Of a stretch of 64,000 nt of DNA, positions 42,462 through 53,576 are shown in pieces. The stretch covers positions 124,001 through 188,000 of the forward strand of contig VNKQ01000003.1 of the NCBI GenBank assembly GCA_016508695.1. The letters run 5' to 3'. The notes below the pieces were generated by a model that saw only the letters and a program-made list of their open reading frames with translations, was not told where the DNA came from and ran no database searches. Source of the stretch: Hyphodiscus hymeniophilus. Lineage: Eukaryota; Ascomycota; Leotiomycetes; Helotiales; Hyphodiscaceae. Each line of letters opens with the position of its first letter. Position 1 is the stretch's first letter. A program made the translations under genes and the position numbers.

Positions 42462-45400
42462 GTATGTGTGTATATTTCAGCCCCTCGTTGCGCCTCGCTC
42501 GTGAGGGTTTTTCGCGGCCTATCGGCCGTCGTGCCGGTGGGCCTGCCAGATATAAAGCCAGGTCGGCGTCGATTGTAATAAACGATATTGTATGGGATTC
42601 CCATGCGGATGTCGGATTCGAGCTCGAGTGAGGGGTATATTTGGGCTCGCAGATGCTGCGAGCTCGGGTTTATGAATATTCAGCTCTATGTACAGGGAGG
42701 AGATTCGAAACTGGTAACTCTTTGTGCAGCTCTAAGCCGAGCGCGCCAGGAGTTATGCGATGTGTCTGAGGAGACGCTATTAGCTTGCTGTCATACATTG
42801 ATGCTATTCATAAACCTAGCAGGAGTTGGGGCGACAGTGTGTTTGTTCCCGACTTACATTCTTTGGTGATGGGGGAATGGTGGGGTAAATCTGTGCGACA
42901 ATTGCCTTCTTGCGAAAAGCCAAGGGACGATGTTCAAGCTTCACTCTTCAGCTTGACCCTCTCACGGTGACGGACGGGAGAATAGGTAGAGTGTGGACTC
43001 AGGACATGCACGGAGCGCTCCTTGGTCTGCAGCTTTTGGTGTCTGGTGCTTAGCACACGAGACGGGCGAGACGGTGCGCTTGCGGAGCCAGCACTCAAGC
43101 GTCGCCGATAGAATGACGATGGCGGGCAGGGTACAAACAAAATAGTAGACGAGCTGCAGTTGGGTTTTCTGCCTGGGGGCCTGCGAAGAACATAAACACA
43201 ACGAAGATTCTATACTATCAGAGTTCGATGGGAGAGTGAGGAGGAAAATATGAAAGCAGTACAGTGCGGGAGAGGGGATAACAGTGAAGGAAGGAAACGA
43301 TAGTGATTGAAGAGTTCGCTTCGCATTCGCATCGCAGGGGCGACTTTTCCTCTGGAATTTTTTACTTTCTTCACGTATATTTCCTTCCCTTGTCTTTTCG
43401 ACCAATTACAGTTTTATATCTGGCCCATCTAATGCATATGATCCGTCTAGTGAATGTGGTCATCTTTCTTGGCCCCGACCCCAATTGCTGGTACTTATGT
43501 ATCTATTATCATGCCTCGAATTCCACCGTCAGCGTACTTCGTATTAGCCCCAAGGAAGGGTCTCGGGGGGTGATGGGTAGAGGGGGGGTTGCTGGCGTCG
43601 CTTGTCAGATTGGCTTCTTCCATGACTGTTCTAGAAGGAGAAGGTTCAGCTGTTCCATTCAGCCCTGTCAATGTCATGTCCACCCAGAGATCTCTTGGCG
43701 CATGGCAACGGCGTGGCCGTATTATTGTATGTACCACAGAGTACCACCAGAGTACCACCGCCTGCCCAGCCCTACGAGAAGTACCGATCAGTACATCTAC
43801 CCCATCGACTAAGCCAATACGCCGCAGCTGGATGTGTTTTGGGGTCTACTCGCAATAAGCCCTATTTTGGTACACTTATATTCTTGTTCCGCTCTTCGCA
43901 CAAGATGCAAGAAATCAACGCCCAATTCCAGTACTGTATCTCCGTTCCTAATCTCGCCACAACCCCCTGAAGTGTCCGTCATACCCAAAAGCAGCGTTCA
44001 TCTGCAGGAGTCTGAAACGAATTAGGGATGGCAACGCCCGAAGGTACGAGTATCGCTTGTACGTGGTCGGTACCTCCGTACTCAGGGGTAAACCGTGCTC
44101 GCACTCACATGGCAATCCGGGATGTGGTGAGATGGGATGCATTCGAGAGCAGCAGTCATGAAACAATGATCGAGATGACTCTATCGAAAATTAGGAAAGA
44201 TACCTTTTACGTATCTGGTGTATCACCAGTGGTAAGCACGCATCCCGTGTCATCCACGTGACCTTCTCATCGGCGATGATCAACGTGGAAACATTCTCCT
44301 GCGTCCTCGTCCCATACTTTTATATATTTCGAGGGGCAACATCTCTTAGACCTGTTACAGGTCCTCTGATTTCGTTCATCTCTCCAGCGAGATAGTTTCC
44401 TGGGTAACGCTTTGTCGCATCTCGGCGACATGAAATCTAAGACATCCATGGCGCTCTTCAGGCCATGCTGCCCCGAGGCTGTCGTAACTGTGTGTTCGAG
44501 ACACGAGTCTCTTTTCGCATCTCATCATTTCAATGATCCCAAGACCCAAGGATCACTCTTAAGCCGCACACCAAAATCCAGTGGGTTCGGACATCACAGT
44601 CATGAGGATATCTGGGTGGATTTATTACGCAAAGCACCTCTTGGAACAAAGAGAAATCATTTCTTGTAGTGCAGAAGCCAGCCGCTGTTGCGGGTGCAGT
44701 CCTGGATGCCTTTCTCTCACTCTCTCTCTCTGATATACTGCTGTATACTTCCCAGAAAAGTGTGAATTCATTTCGTCCTCCTGAAGATTGTATAAAGATT
44801 CCGTCCCGAGGACAGAATATGGTAGTGCAAGCGCAACAAACCCTAGAGCCTTACAGTTAAGGAATCAGATTTGCTTAAAATGCACGTCAAAGAAAGCGCC
44901 ATACGGTATCAAGTTTCCAAGATTTCATTCTCTGACAACGTCTTCACTGCACAACACCACAAGAGTTACTCAAACTCTCCAGGCACGGAACACCTCTCTC
45001 CACTGTCGAAGACAGCCCAGCAATGAACCACGACTAAAGCCGTTGCATAGCCAGAATATTCAGGACTATTTGTTAGTTCTTTCGAAATCATGGAAGTTTC
45101 AATTCGTAGATTTTGATTGTACTATTATACCATATCTCGACAGCGACAGCAAAAGAGGTTGTCGATGGTGGGGCCAATGTCGACAGGATTTATGTCGACA
45201 TAAGCTCAATGTCGACAGGATTTATGTCGACATGAGCTCAACGTCGACATAAGCTTAATGTCGACAGGAGCTTCTGGCCGACGCATTTGCCGCTGTACTC
45301 AAAGGATCCCATGAAGAGAGGCAATGTGAGGACAGGGACTTGTCGTAGTCGCCGGCCTGCATCTTCTTGTTCATTGGCAGCATGGTCCGTCTTGATACTT

Positions 45401-45916
45401 CTAGGTTACACAACGACTCGTACTTAAAGATTCTTCCCACTAGCGCCACATACCGATTGACCCATCTATTTGTCATGTACGCAAGCATATGAGTTCCCAG
45501 TTCGCTACCAACCACGAAACCAGATCCAAAGAACCTTGTGAGTACAGCAGCAACCTGTTTTCAGTTGTGGTATATCGCGACTAACTTAGTCAGAAACACT
45601 CCCTATTGCGCTTTCATTCTTGCTCCGTTAGTGTCCGAGTAGTAAATAGTTTAGTTTTTACAAAAAATAATTAGAGGTAGTTTTAAATCAATTTTTATAT
45701 TATACCTTATATTATGAGATGCGGCGCATTAATGATACCCCTTCGTCGGAAAAGGAAGATCCTTAAAGCCGATATTAGTCAGCAATCTTCTCGAAGCTCC
45801 TGTGTGACGACAACCTCAAAACTCGCCTCAAGCTCCCCGCCTCCCACAAAACTCCCATCATCATCATCGCCATATTCCCATTTTGACCGACAATCATCAC
45901 GGGCAATCATCTCAGG
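42462..45916. other. 3.5-kb gene-poor region with GTCGAC array and AT-rich stretch
   Basis: No supported gene. Frames up to ~169 codons lack any domain pattern. It contains the GTCGAC array (45176-45262) and a very AT-rich ~75-bp stretch (45645-45718) just before the Bax-inhibitor gene. An 86-codon minus-strand frame (45255-45515) overlaps the array and is unrecognised. The AT-rich patch could be a relic of an RIP-mutated repeat; this is a guess. Confidence 0.5.
45176..45262. repeat. Tandem array of GTCGAC palindromes
   Basis: Two complete 32-bp units (45176-45207 and 45208-45239, differing by one base) are followed by a half unit and the start of another. Each full unit contains two GTCGAC hexamers. 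Six hexamers occur in all, spaced alternately 15 and 17 bp, separated by AGGATTTAT or ATAAGCTCAAT-type spacers. Confidence 0.92.
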
Positions 45917-46987
45917 ATGGCATTTTCAATGCGACAGCCATTCCGGCTCACCTCTACGCTGGGTATAGCTTCGAAAGCAATTCTCAAACCAACAACACCG
46001 ATCCGAGCATTCCATTCTTCAAAGCCAGCGGCGAACTTCTTCACTTCAAGAACGACGGCGCCTGTTTCTACCCTTGCAAAAGCCCGAAATGCTTTCCGAT
46101 CTTCGAGAACATACATGCAGCAGCCTGTTGCACCTGCGAATAATGGAACCTTGTTACAAAAACTGGCAGTTGGTGGAGCGATGGTAGGTGGAACTCTCAT
46201 CGCAATCAATCTGGTTTTCAACCGAGAGACCCGCGAAGACGGTGGCATGCCCCCATTTGAACGAGCATACTTGAACGATACTTTCATGCACACCGGCCTG
46301 GGTATTGGCATAATTGGGCTTTCCGCCAGGGCTATGTTCCAGAGCGGCTTCACCTACAGACTTATGGCCACGAACCCGTGGGTTGTAATGATTGGAGGTC
46401 TTGCTCTCAGTATCGGCACCATGATGGGCACAAGAGCTGTCGAGCCTACTAAGTGAGTATGCTCCGATGTTGTTCCAGTTCACAGCTAACGGTCAAATAG
46501 CTATATCCCGAAGTACGGTCTCTGGGCAGCTTTCAATGTTACTCAAGGAGCTCTTCTCGCACCCCTCCTCTTTATGGCACCTCCCGCTCTGATTGCCCGC
46601 GCCGGTCTTTATACACTTGCTATGATGGGATCTATCGCCTTCGTTGGTGCTACCGCTAAACAAGAGAAATATCTATATCTGGGTGGCCCTCTTCTAGCCG
46701 GTGTTGCGATCGTCGCAGTGTCTGGCTTCGCGCCTCTTGTCCTTCCCGCCACTGCCATCCGGACACTCGCATTTACCGAAAACATCTGGTTGTACGGAGG
46801 TCTTGCAGTCTTTGGAGGCTTCACGCTTTATGACGTACAGAAAATACTCATGCACGCTCGATTGGCTGAGCAAGGCCGAATCGCCAAGGACCCAGTCAAT
46901 GAAAGCATCAGCTTGGAGCTGGATTTCTTGAACATCTTCATTCGAATGGTTCAGATCTTGATGATGCAGCAAGGCCGGAGGAAGTAG
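45917..46987 (+). CDS. Mitochondrial Bax inhibitor-1 family protein (GHITM-like)
   Basis: Two exons (45917-46452, 46501-46987) give 340 residues. The intron (GTGAGT, branch GCTAAC, TAG) is 48 nt; joining restores EPTNYIPKYGLWAAFN. The N-terminal ~50 residues are basic, Ser/Ala/Thr-rich and free of acidic residues (MRQPFRLTSTLG.., PIRAFHSSKPAANFF), a classic mitochondrial presequence. The rest has seven or more hydrophobic segments of the BI-1/TMBIM type (LLQKLAVGGAMVGGTLIAINL, GIGIIGLSARAMF, PWVVMIGGLALSIG, LYTLAMMGSIAFVGA, ending DVQKILMHAR and NIFIRMVQILMM). Animal GHITM resides in the inner mitochondrial membrane and affects cristae and Ca2+/H+ exchange; the same location is inferred here. 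Confidence 0.94.
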
Positions 46988-47651
46988 ATTGTGATAGTGG
47001 AGGAACGAAAGACGGTATACTCACTCAGGCTGCTTTATGGAGTTTAGGAGCATCGTGGGCCAGATTTGTGGATGATGTGGATTAAACTCCCCTCACTACT
47101 CTCTCTATATGTACAGATAACAGCAAAACAAAAAAATCCGACATGATAATGCTTCGAGTGCGATCGAATTTCGTGATGGAAGAGAGCCTCTGTTTGATTG
47201 AAATATTGATAGCAAGGCATTACATTTGGCCACCTTGCGACCTGTAACACATCTACCTATCTCATCCGAAGTCTCCTGAAGCGCAGTTAGCTGATTCCAG
47301 TGATTTGGCATCGGGATGAAATAAACGACTAAACGACTAAACGACGAGGTTGTCTTCTTCCGCTCAAATCGTTATTTGGAATTGACGTGATTCCACACGG
47401 GTTGTGGCTGAGGCTCGCTCTCTGATTTGTCACCACAGCCACGAAGTAACCCCTCCCAAATGACGACTTGACTTGATGCGACAGTATAAGATACTGAACT
47501 TCGGCCGGAATGTCTTTTTGATAAACCACATTTGCCACTTACCAACTAAACATCTCAATCAACCCTCTTTGAAAGAAGCAATAACCACAAGCCGTTCAAT
47601 CTGCCGTCCCTATACCCACGAAAAATCCTCATCATCGCCCTGATTGTTCTC
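46988..47651. other. Intergenic region between BI-1 and MsrA genes
   Basis: 660 bp without a supported gene; it contains the MsrA promoter. A short ACGACTA tandem repeat occurs at about 47324-47345. Confidence 0.6.
47324..47345. repeat. ACGACTAA short tandem repeat
   Basis: Nearly three copies of AACGACTA in the region upstream of the MsrA gene, about 300 bp before its ATG. Confidence 0.7.
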
Positions 47652-48427
47652 ATGGCTACCGCAATGCCCAACTTCATCTCGCGCCTCTTCCGGCCCTTCA
47701 GCACCTCTACGCGAGTCGGTCTGAATCCTGAAGGCGGAGCAGCAATGTCCACACCCGAGGGCGCTGCGACAGCTACCGTGGCGGCAGGATGCTTCTGGGG
47801 CGTTGAACACATGTATAGAAAGGAGTTCAAAGGAAAAGGTCTCTATGATGCGCGCGTTGGATACATTGGAGGCGATACGCAAAGTCCGAGCTACAGAGCC
47901 GTGTGCTCAGGGAGTACTGGCCGTACGTATATACACACCTCAGACCCCTTCCTGCGCAAAAAGGAAAGATGGGGGCAGGAGATGATAGATTGCCCATGAT
48001 TCCGGACTGACATTGAGAACAGATGCTGAAGCCCTTCAAGTAATCTACGACCCCTCCCAAATAACCTACCGACAACTACTTGAATTCTTCTACAAGATGC
48101 ACGACCCCACGACCTCGAACCGCCAGGGTCCAGACGCAGGCTCCCAATATCGCTCTGGCATCTTCTACCACGATGCTGAGCAAGAGAAGATAGCTAGGGA
48201 GGTCACGCAACTTGCGAATCAGAAGTGGTGGAAGGGAAAGATTGTTACCGAGATCTTGGCTGCTGGCGAGTGGTGGGATGCTGAAGCTTATCATCAGAAG
48301 TACCTGGATAACAACCCTGGGTGAGTAATATTGGTTCAGGTTTTCGATGGGCTAGTACTGACGAAATGATTCTAGGGGATATGAGTGTCCTAGTCACTTT
48401 TTGAGAAGTTTCCCGCCATTGGAATAA
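47652..48427 (+). CDS. Peptide-methionine (S)-S-oxide reductase MsrA
   Basis: Three exons (47652-47922, 48023-48320, 48376-48427) give 206 residues. Splicing restores STGHAEALQVIYDP and NNPGGYECPSHFLR, both conserved in MsrA. The catalytic cysteine lies in AAGCFWG (residue 47), with the downstream MHDPTT and QYRSGIFYH segments that bind the substrate sulfoxide. MsrA reduces methionine-S-sulfoxide in proteins and free methionine, using thioredoxin. The first ~30 residues are basic and Ser/Arg/Phe-rich, like a mitochondrial presequence. A second in-frame ATG at residue 32 (47745) directly precedes the enzyme core. Two starts could therefore give mitochondrial and cytosolic forms. Confidence 0.95.
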
Positions 48428-49296
48428 ATGGTATTTGGAAAGGGACTTTTTTTTTTGTGCAGGAATGGAGATGAATGGTAAATGATAAATATCTTCATCG
48501 CAATCGCGATGGAATACGATGAGTTTAGAGAAGAATGGATTAGAAGGAAAGATACCAATTGTTACTTATTTAATAGCGAATAAAAGAGCTCAAAAGTACA
48601 TGCTGCTGTCACTGCCATTTCCATTAATCCTAGTGTCAATCCCAGCACAAGATCCACCTTGTGAGAAGAGGCGTCACACCGAACTTCTCAATTCGCCGAC
48701 ATCTTCCAAAAGTGTTGTTTATTCGCCTCTCTGGTGAATAAGAATTGTCACCCTCTACCGCCACCTAAAAGAATTCATTCTTATCGACACTCGGTCAGCT
48801 CTGTTAAAGATCCATTGCTCTCACTGACTTTTCTTTAATATTTTCTATGCGATTACTAGTGAGAAGGTTTTCTCTATGCTTGTCTCTAACTCTTCCACCC
48901 CGCTAAGCTCCACCAAGAGCCCGCTTGAGCTTGAGCTGAAACCACATGCTCACTGAGATATACTGGAATCCTGAAGTCCTTGGACCTCTCCCATTCCCTC
49001 TCCCATCCTCGCTCTTTGTTCTTGAAGATTAGCTCATGTTCTTCAATGATCTCTTAGAATTATATGCAAGAAACCACGTCAAGATTCTAGTCTGAGGCTA
49101 GATAGAAAATGCTATTGCCTTTCTCAGCCACGAATTGACAATATATGCATTTCTTCGGAGATGGCAGTATGCGAATTTACAGAGAGGAGAAGACATCATA
49201 TCTTGTTAAAGTCTCATATCAATTACTATTCTATTTGGTGGCCAAAGATGTCCAGTTCTATCCCTCCGAATCCATTTCTCCCTCCCGCTCTCTCTT
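48428..49296. other. Intergenic region between convergent MsrA and hydroxyacid oxidase genes
   Basis: 870 bp holding the 3' ends of two convergent genes. No gene or distinctive element was seen. Confidence 0.6.
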
Positions 49297-50639
49297 TCAC
49301 AACCGTGCCAAAGGTCCATCTAGCCTTGCGATCCCAATTTTAGCTTTTGAGATATCGGCAACGCTGCTACAGCCCGTCAACATCATGCATCTCCGGAACT
49401 CGTCATACAGGATCTGCAGAGCTTTCTCAACGCCTTTCTCTCCATCGTACTGCAAAGAATCAGCCCCATTCCTTCAAAGTTCACAAGTGCCGACGAATCT
49501 TACCGCCAGCCCCCAAATGACAGGTCTCCCAATCCAACAGCATTCAGCTCCTAAAGCAAGGGCTTTGAAGATATCGGCACCACTTCTGATCCCGCCATCG
49601 ATATGCACTCTGATCTTTCCTTCGGCAGCTTTGACGCATTCCGGCAAAGCGTCAATGGTGGCTGGGCTGTCGTCTAGCTGTCGTCCACCTGCAGTAAAAT
49701 TCAGCACGTGTTGCCCTCGGAATCACTCAAGGCTCTGTATTCATGTTCCAAGATATCACTAATTGAAACAGGGAACGCGCTCACCATGGTTGCTCACAAT
49801 CACCCCGTCGCACCCGTACTCCCTCGCTAGCAAGACATCCTCAGCTGTCAGTACCCCCTTGATCCAAATCTCCATCTTAGTCAACGAGCGAAGCCGCGGA
49901 ATATCCTCGGCCCAAGAGTGTGAGTCCGAGTTCATTGCCAAGAAGCCGTCGTCGTGTGTCTGCGCAAGGATCTGCTCCGACGACTTCTCCATCATGGGAA
50001 AGGCAAGGCCCGCAGGGGTGCGGAAGTCATTCCTCCACTCGTTATACCTGTACCCAAGGACGGGACTATCTGCCGTCAGCAGAATCGCCACGCAACCGGC
50101 TGCTTCCGCACGCTTGATGATGCGTTCCTGTAACGCGCGATCTTTCATCGTGTACAGTTGCATGGCGTGCTTGATCGGCTCAACTCCAAGACCAGCTCTC
50201 GTGACCTCCTCAACAGAGTAGTTTGAGAATGTAGAGACACCCATATGGATGTTTCGCGTGGCACAAGCTTTGGAGGTGGCTATCTCTCCATCTGGATGAC
50301 TCATAGCTTGGAGGCCTGCTGGGGAAACACAAAGAGGGAATGAAATCTTAGATCCGAACACGGTCGTGCTTGTATCGGCTTTTGAGACATTGACTAGAAC
50401 CCTGGGCCTCAGGCGGTACTTTTGGTAGGCAGTGCTGTTCTCGTGAACGGTTATCTGAGAAGTCGAGCCGGAATTGAAGAATTCTAGATAGCAAAGAGTC
50501 AGTAAATTCAAACCTTCGGGTAGGAAATGGTATGACCTCTCGCAACGGTGGGGAGCTTTTTAGAAGCCTGCTCTTTAATATCTTCAATGCTAAGCACGAC
50601 TTCACTGCTCATGCTTTTGATCACAGTTTTTTCCTCCAT
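49297..50639 (-). CDS. FMN-dependent L-2-hydroxyacid oxidase/dehydrogenase (glycolate/lactate oxidase family), peroxisomal-type C-terminus
   Basis: Four exons (50639-50537, 50483-49785, 49688-49504, 49449-49297) give 379 residues; all phases close. There is no cytochrome b5 domain, unlike yeast cytochrome b2, so it belongs to the short oxidase form. Motifs include FFNSGSTSQIT, YQKYRLRPRVLVNVS, FPLCVSPAGLQAMSHPDGE (flavin site), MQLYTMKDR, the catalytic-base region SNHGGRQLDDSPATID, and the FMN-phosphate loop HIDGGIRSGADIFKALALGA. The enzyme should oxidise a 2-hydroxyacid such as glycolate or L-lactate to the oxoacid, probably with O2 giving H2O2. The protein ends in ARL, a PTS1-type tripeptide, which suggests import into peroxisomes. 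The exact substrate cannot be read from the sequence. Confidence 0.94.
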
Positions 50640-51912
50640 TGTGAAAGCGGCCTCGGGACAGGTAGGCTTTGGTAGAAATGGACGGGACAGAAACACAAAT
50701 TTATGTCACAAGATATGCAATTAATTGAATAATGAGATTAACAAAGAGAGCCTGGTGTTGAGGGAAGGGCGCAACACCCTCCACTCTTGACGTTTAGATC
50801 ATGTGCTAAAGTGGTGCCTCGCTACTTGCCTACCTTAGGTGGGAGTCTACCAATCGAAAGCCCAGCGAACCGGAAGTACAGGGGTCGGACCCTACGGCCC
50901 AGTATCTGACCCCTTTCCATAAGCGAAGAAAATCAGGAACTGGATATAATACGCTTGGGGTTGACATGACTACAAAAGTATATAAGAGAACGATATGCAG
51001 GAACCGTGGTATGACGAGAGAGAAATCTCTACACAGAACGCTAAAAAATGTATTGATGATCGGACGTGAGTTGAAGGATGGGTCCTAGCGAATTCATAAG
51101 GAAGGGGTTTCGATGCCATTCGAAGAAGCCCATGGGAGAATGGATTAAGGCGGAGGTTGACGTGTTTAAGGGAGAAAGTACATGCAGATGACCCATGGAA
51201 AGCTGGACTATTGCCAGTATTCCGTTGGTCTCATCTCGGATCCCTGGTTCCTTCAAGAGAATGTTGGGAGGAACTTATAGAAATAGCAATGACGAAAAAG
51301 GCTGGAAACACAACATCCCACACACAAAGAGATCTGACACAGGATGAAGGTGCTTTATAAATTGCGATTGTATTGACCTGTGTTCACATCTATCAACTTG
51401 ACATTCCAACTGGTGATTTCGAATATCAGAATAAGTAGAGAGTTATAGTTTAGAGGTGGGATGCAATCAGAAGGCTAGCTTAAGGTAGTGTGTCTCTGGA
51501 GTGTTGAAAATTTTCAACGGTCTCCGAACCTTTCATTATTTGTTAGCAGTTACGGTATTTAGCAGATACCAAAATCGCAGTGTGTTGAGAGGAGACCTTG
51601 AAACATTATCGCTAAGCCATTTTGAAGACTCAGATGTTCGAATTTTATGCCCAAATCTGAAGGGAGTTTGAGCCATTATCACTTGATACTTCTTCTGTTA
51701 ACTTGGGTGTCATTGACACACTATCAAGCTGAATGACAAAGTGTAGAAAAACAAAAATGTATGAAATCTGTGGATGTGCACTCGTGTTCTGAATCTCCAA
51801 GACTGCTTCTTCAATAATCCCCACAAAAAGTCCAAGTATCCTCTTTAATCATCCCGCCTCTCAGAGTATGTTGCTCGAACAAGCACCCAAAAGGAATTGC
51901 CCAACAACAAGA
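50640..51912. other. Intergenic region upstream of hydroxyacid oxidase
   Basis: 1.27 kb with no supported gene. It lies upstream of the oxidase and downstream of the cysteine-rich protein gene. Confidence 0.6.
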
Positions 51913-53026
51913 TCAGCATAAAAAAAGCAGCAGAAGCGCACATACAAAGCCCATGCCAATGACGTCCCCTTCAGTGACTATTTTCGGCTTCCGGTCGTTC
52001 TCCGATATAATTGCAGTGTTGGTCGCTGCGCTACTGATCGTGATGTTTATTGATGTCTTGGGAACAATGTTAGCCTGGTTTGAGAAGTCAGGGGAGGGAT
52101 GACGGGCAGTGATTTTAGACGGTGTTTTCGAAGCAACGGAGCTAGCAGTTGCAGAAGGTCGTAATGTCTGTCCGACAAATCAGTCGCCAAAAGTCATGAA
52201 GAACTTGGAAGAGAAGCACCATCGGAACAGTCGTAGTATATTCCATCGTGGATGTTGTCTCCGCCACCATACTTATGACATTTCCCACACCACTACAAAA
52301 TCCATCTAAAGACTGTACAATCGGATATATGTGCGTTTCGGTGGTTTTGGCAAATGCCTTGCAGCTGCTTACGGCACTATCGAAGACCGTGGGAGCCCAA
52401 GTCGAACTCGTGGCATAGCAGAGACATGATGCTTGATTCGTAGCGGGTAAAGCTACGAAGCCTGGTGTTCGGGAGGTGCAGACTTCGATGAGGGAGTTAA
52501 CAAGATCGCATGCCGCATTGAAAGTGCCAGCTGTGTTGATTGCTGAGGCAGATGCGAGACCGAAGTCGATATTTCCAACATTTATACAGAAGTTCTCTAG
52601 GTTCACTATGGGGGTGTAGACTGAAGGGAGCTGATTGTAGAATAAGTCAGCTGACAGCCTCTACTTGACGAAAAGGCCACTACTGGAATTTATGGAGACT
52701 GCCGAAAGCATTGGGAAACTTACAGCAGTACTCGCATAATCTGCACAAGTCTTGACAGCTTCATCAAAGATATTCGGTGTCCAGGAGGTGCTGGAATAGC
52801 ACAGACAAGGCGCTTGCTGCGAGGGCGGAAGAAGGGTGAACCCAGGTGTGAGTGATGTACAAACTGACAAAGCAGAGCTGAGGAAGCCACAGCCAGAGTT
52901 TTGTTGAAGTATTATAACGGCTGGAGTAGGTGTTGGAGCTCCTTGTTGGTCGTGGACTGGTACATACCTCGCGAATGTGACAGGAAGCATTACGGAGAAA
53001 ATGCGAGGAGGTAGAAGGTCCCGCAT
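51913..53026 (-). CDS. Cysteine-rich two-repeat secreted or surface protein, uncharacterised
   Basis: Proposed exons are 53026-52724, 52630-52220 and 52167-51913 (322 residues). Two repeats share the pattern C-x9-C-x17-C-x-C-x17/18-C, with SLTPGFTLLP / SRTPGFVALP, CLCYSSTSWTPNIFDEAV / CLCYATSSTWAPTVFDSAV and a trailing FC..VGN. Each therefore has six cysteines, probably disulfide-bonded outside the cell. The C-terminal exon is Ser/Thr-rich (SATASSVASKTPSKI) and ends in a hydrophobic segment GMGFVCALLLLFLC at the very C-terminus, suggesting a GPI or tail anchor. The first intron is firm. The donor of the second (GTGCTT at 52219) is weak and only inferred from phase. The N-terminus is a poor signal peptide, so an upstream exon may be missing. 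I recognise the repeat type only as a fungal conserved hypothetical. Confidence 0.7.
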
Positions 53027-53576
53027 GATGGCGGGCCGCGGTGTATGGTTTCTCTTTGATATTGTAGTATTCGCAAATATCCAGATCGCGTCGATAGGTG
53101 TTGATACCGAACTGCTTGTTGGATGCTAGTATCAAGGTTCGCTGATCTAAGTGCAGTTTGAAGTGTCAAGACGAGATCGAGACGAGATGCGACAGCTCCT
53201 TCCTTCACAATCAACACTTCAAACAACCCGAACGTTGATCTTGTCAGGGACGTAAATCCTAACTCCTTCCTTTCCTGCAGAAATCAGTAGTCACTCGCGA
53301 AGGTCACCCAACCCACCAAATTGCACAATATTAATGCTCATCCCCACGGCCGTTGAAGCAGAAATCGATTCATCATGATATCTATGGTATATCCATGCCG
53401 CCATCCCAATCCCCTGAAACGAACTGGTATTTACACAATGATACTATGATTCATAAAGTAAGCCACCTCCCTATTCTCTCTAGCCAGCTTGATGCAACGC
53501 CAATCCATGCCATGCCATGCCAGAATACTCGCGCCAGAAAAACAAACATCTCATCTATCATCTCTCGTTCATCTCA
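53027..53576. other. Intergenic region upstream of the cysteine-rich protein gene
   Basis: 550 bp between the proposed start of the cysteine-rich protein and the IQGAP stop codon. It may hide a signal-peptide exon of the former (minus-strand frames around 53000-53226 are open), but I could not define one. Confidence 0.4.
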
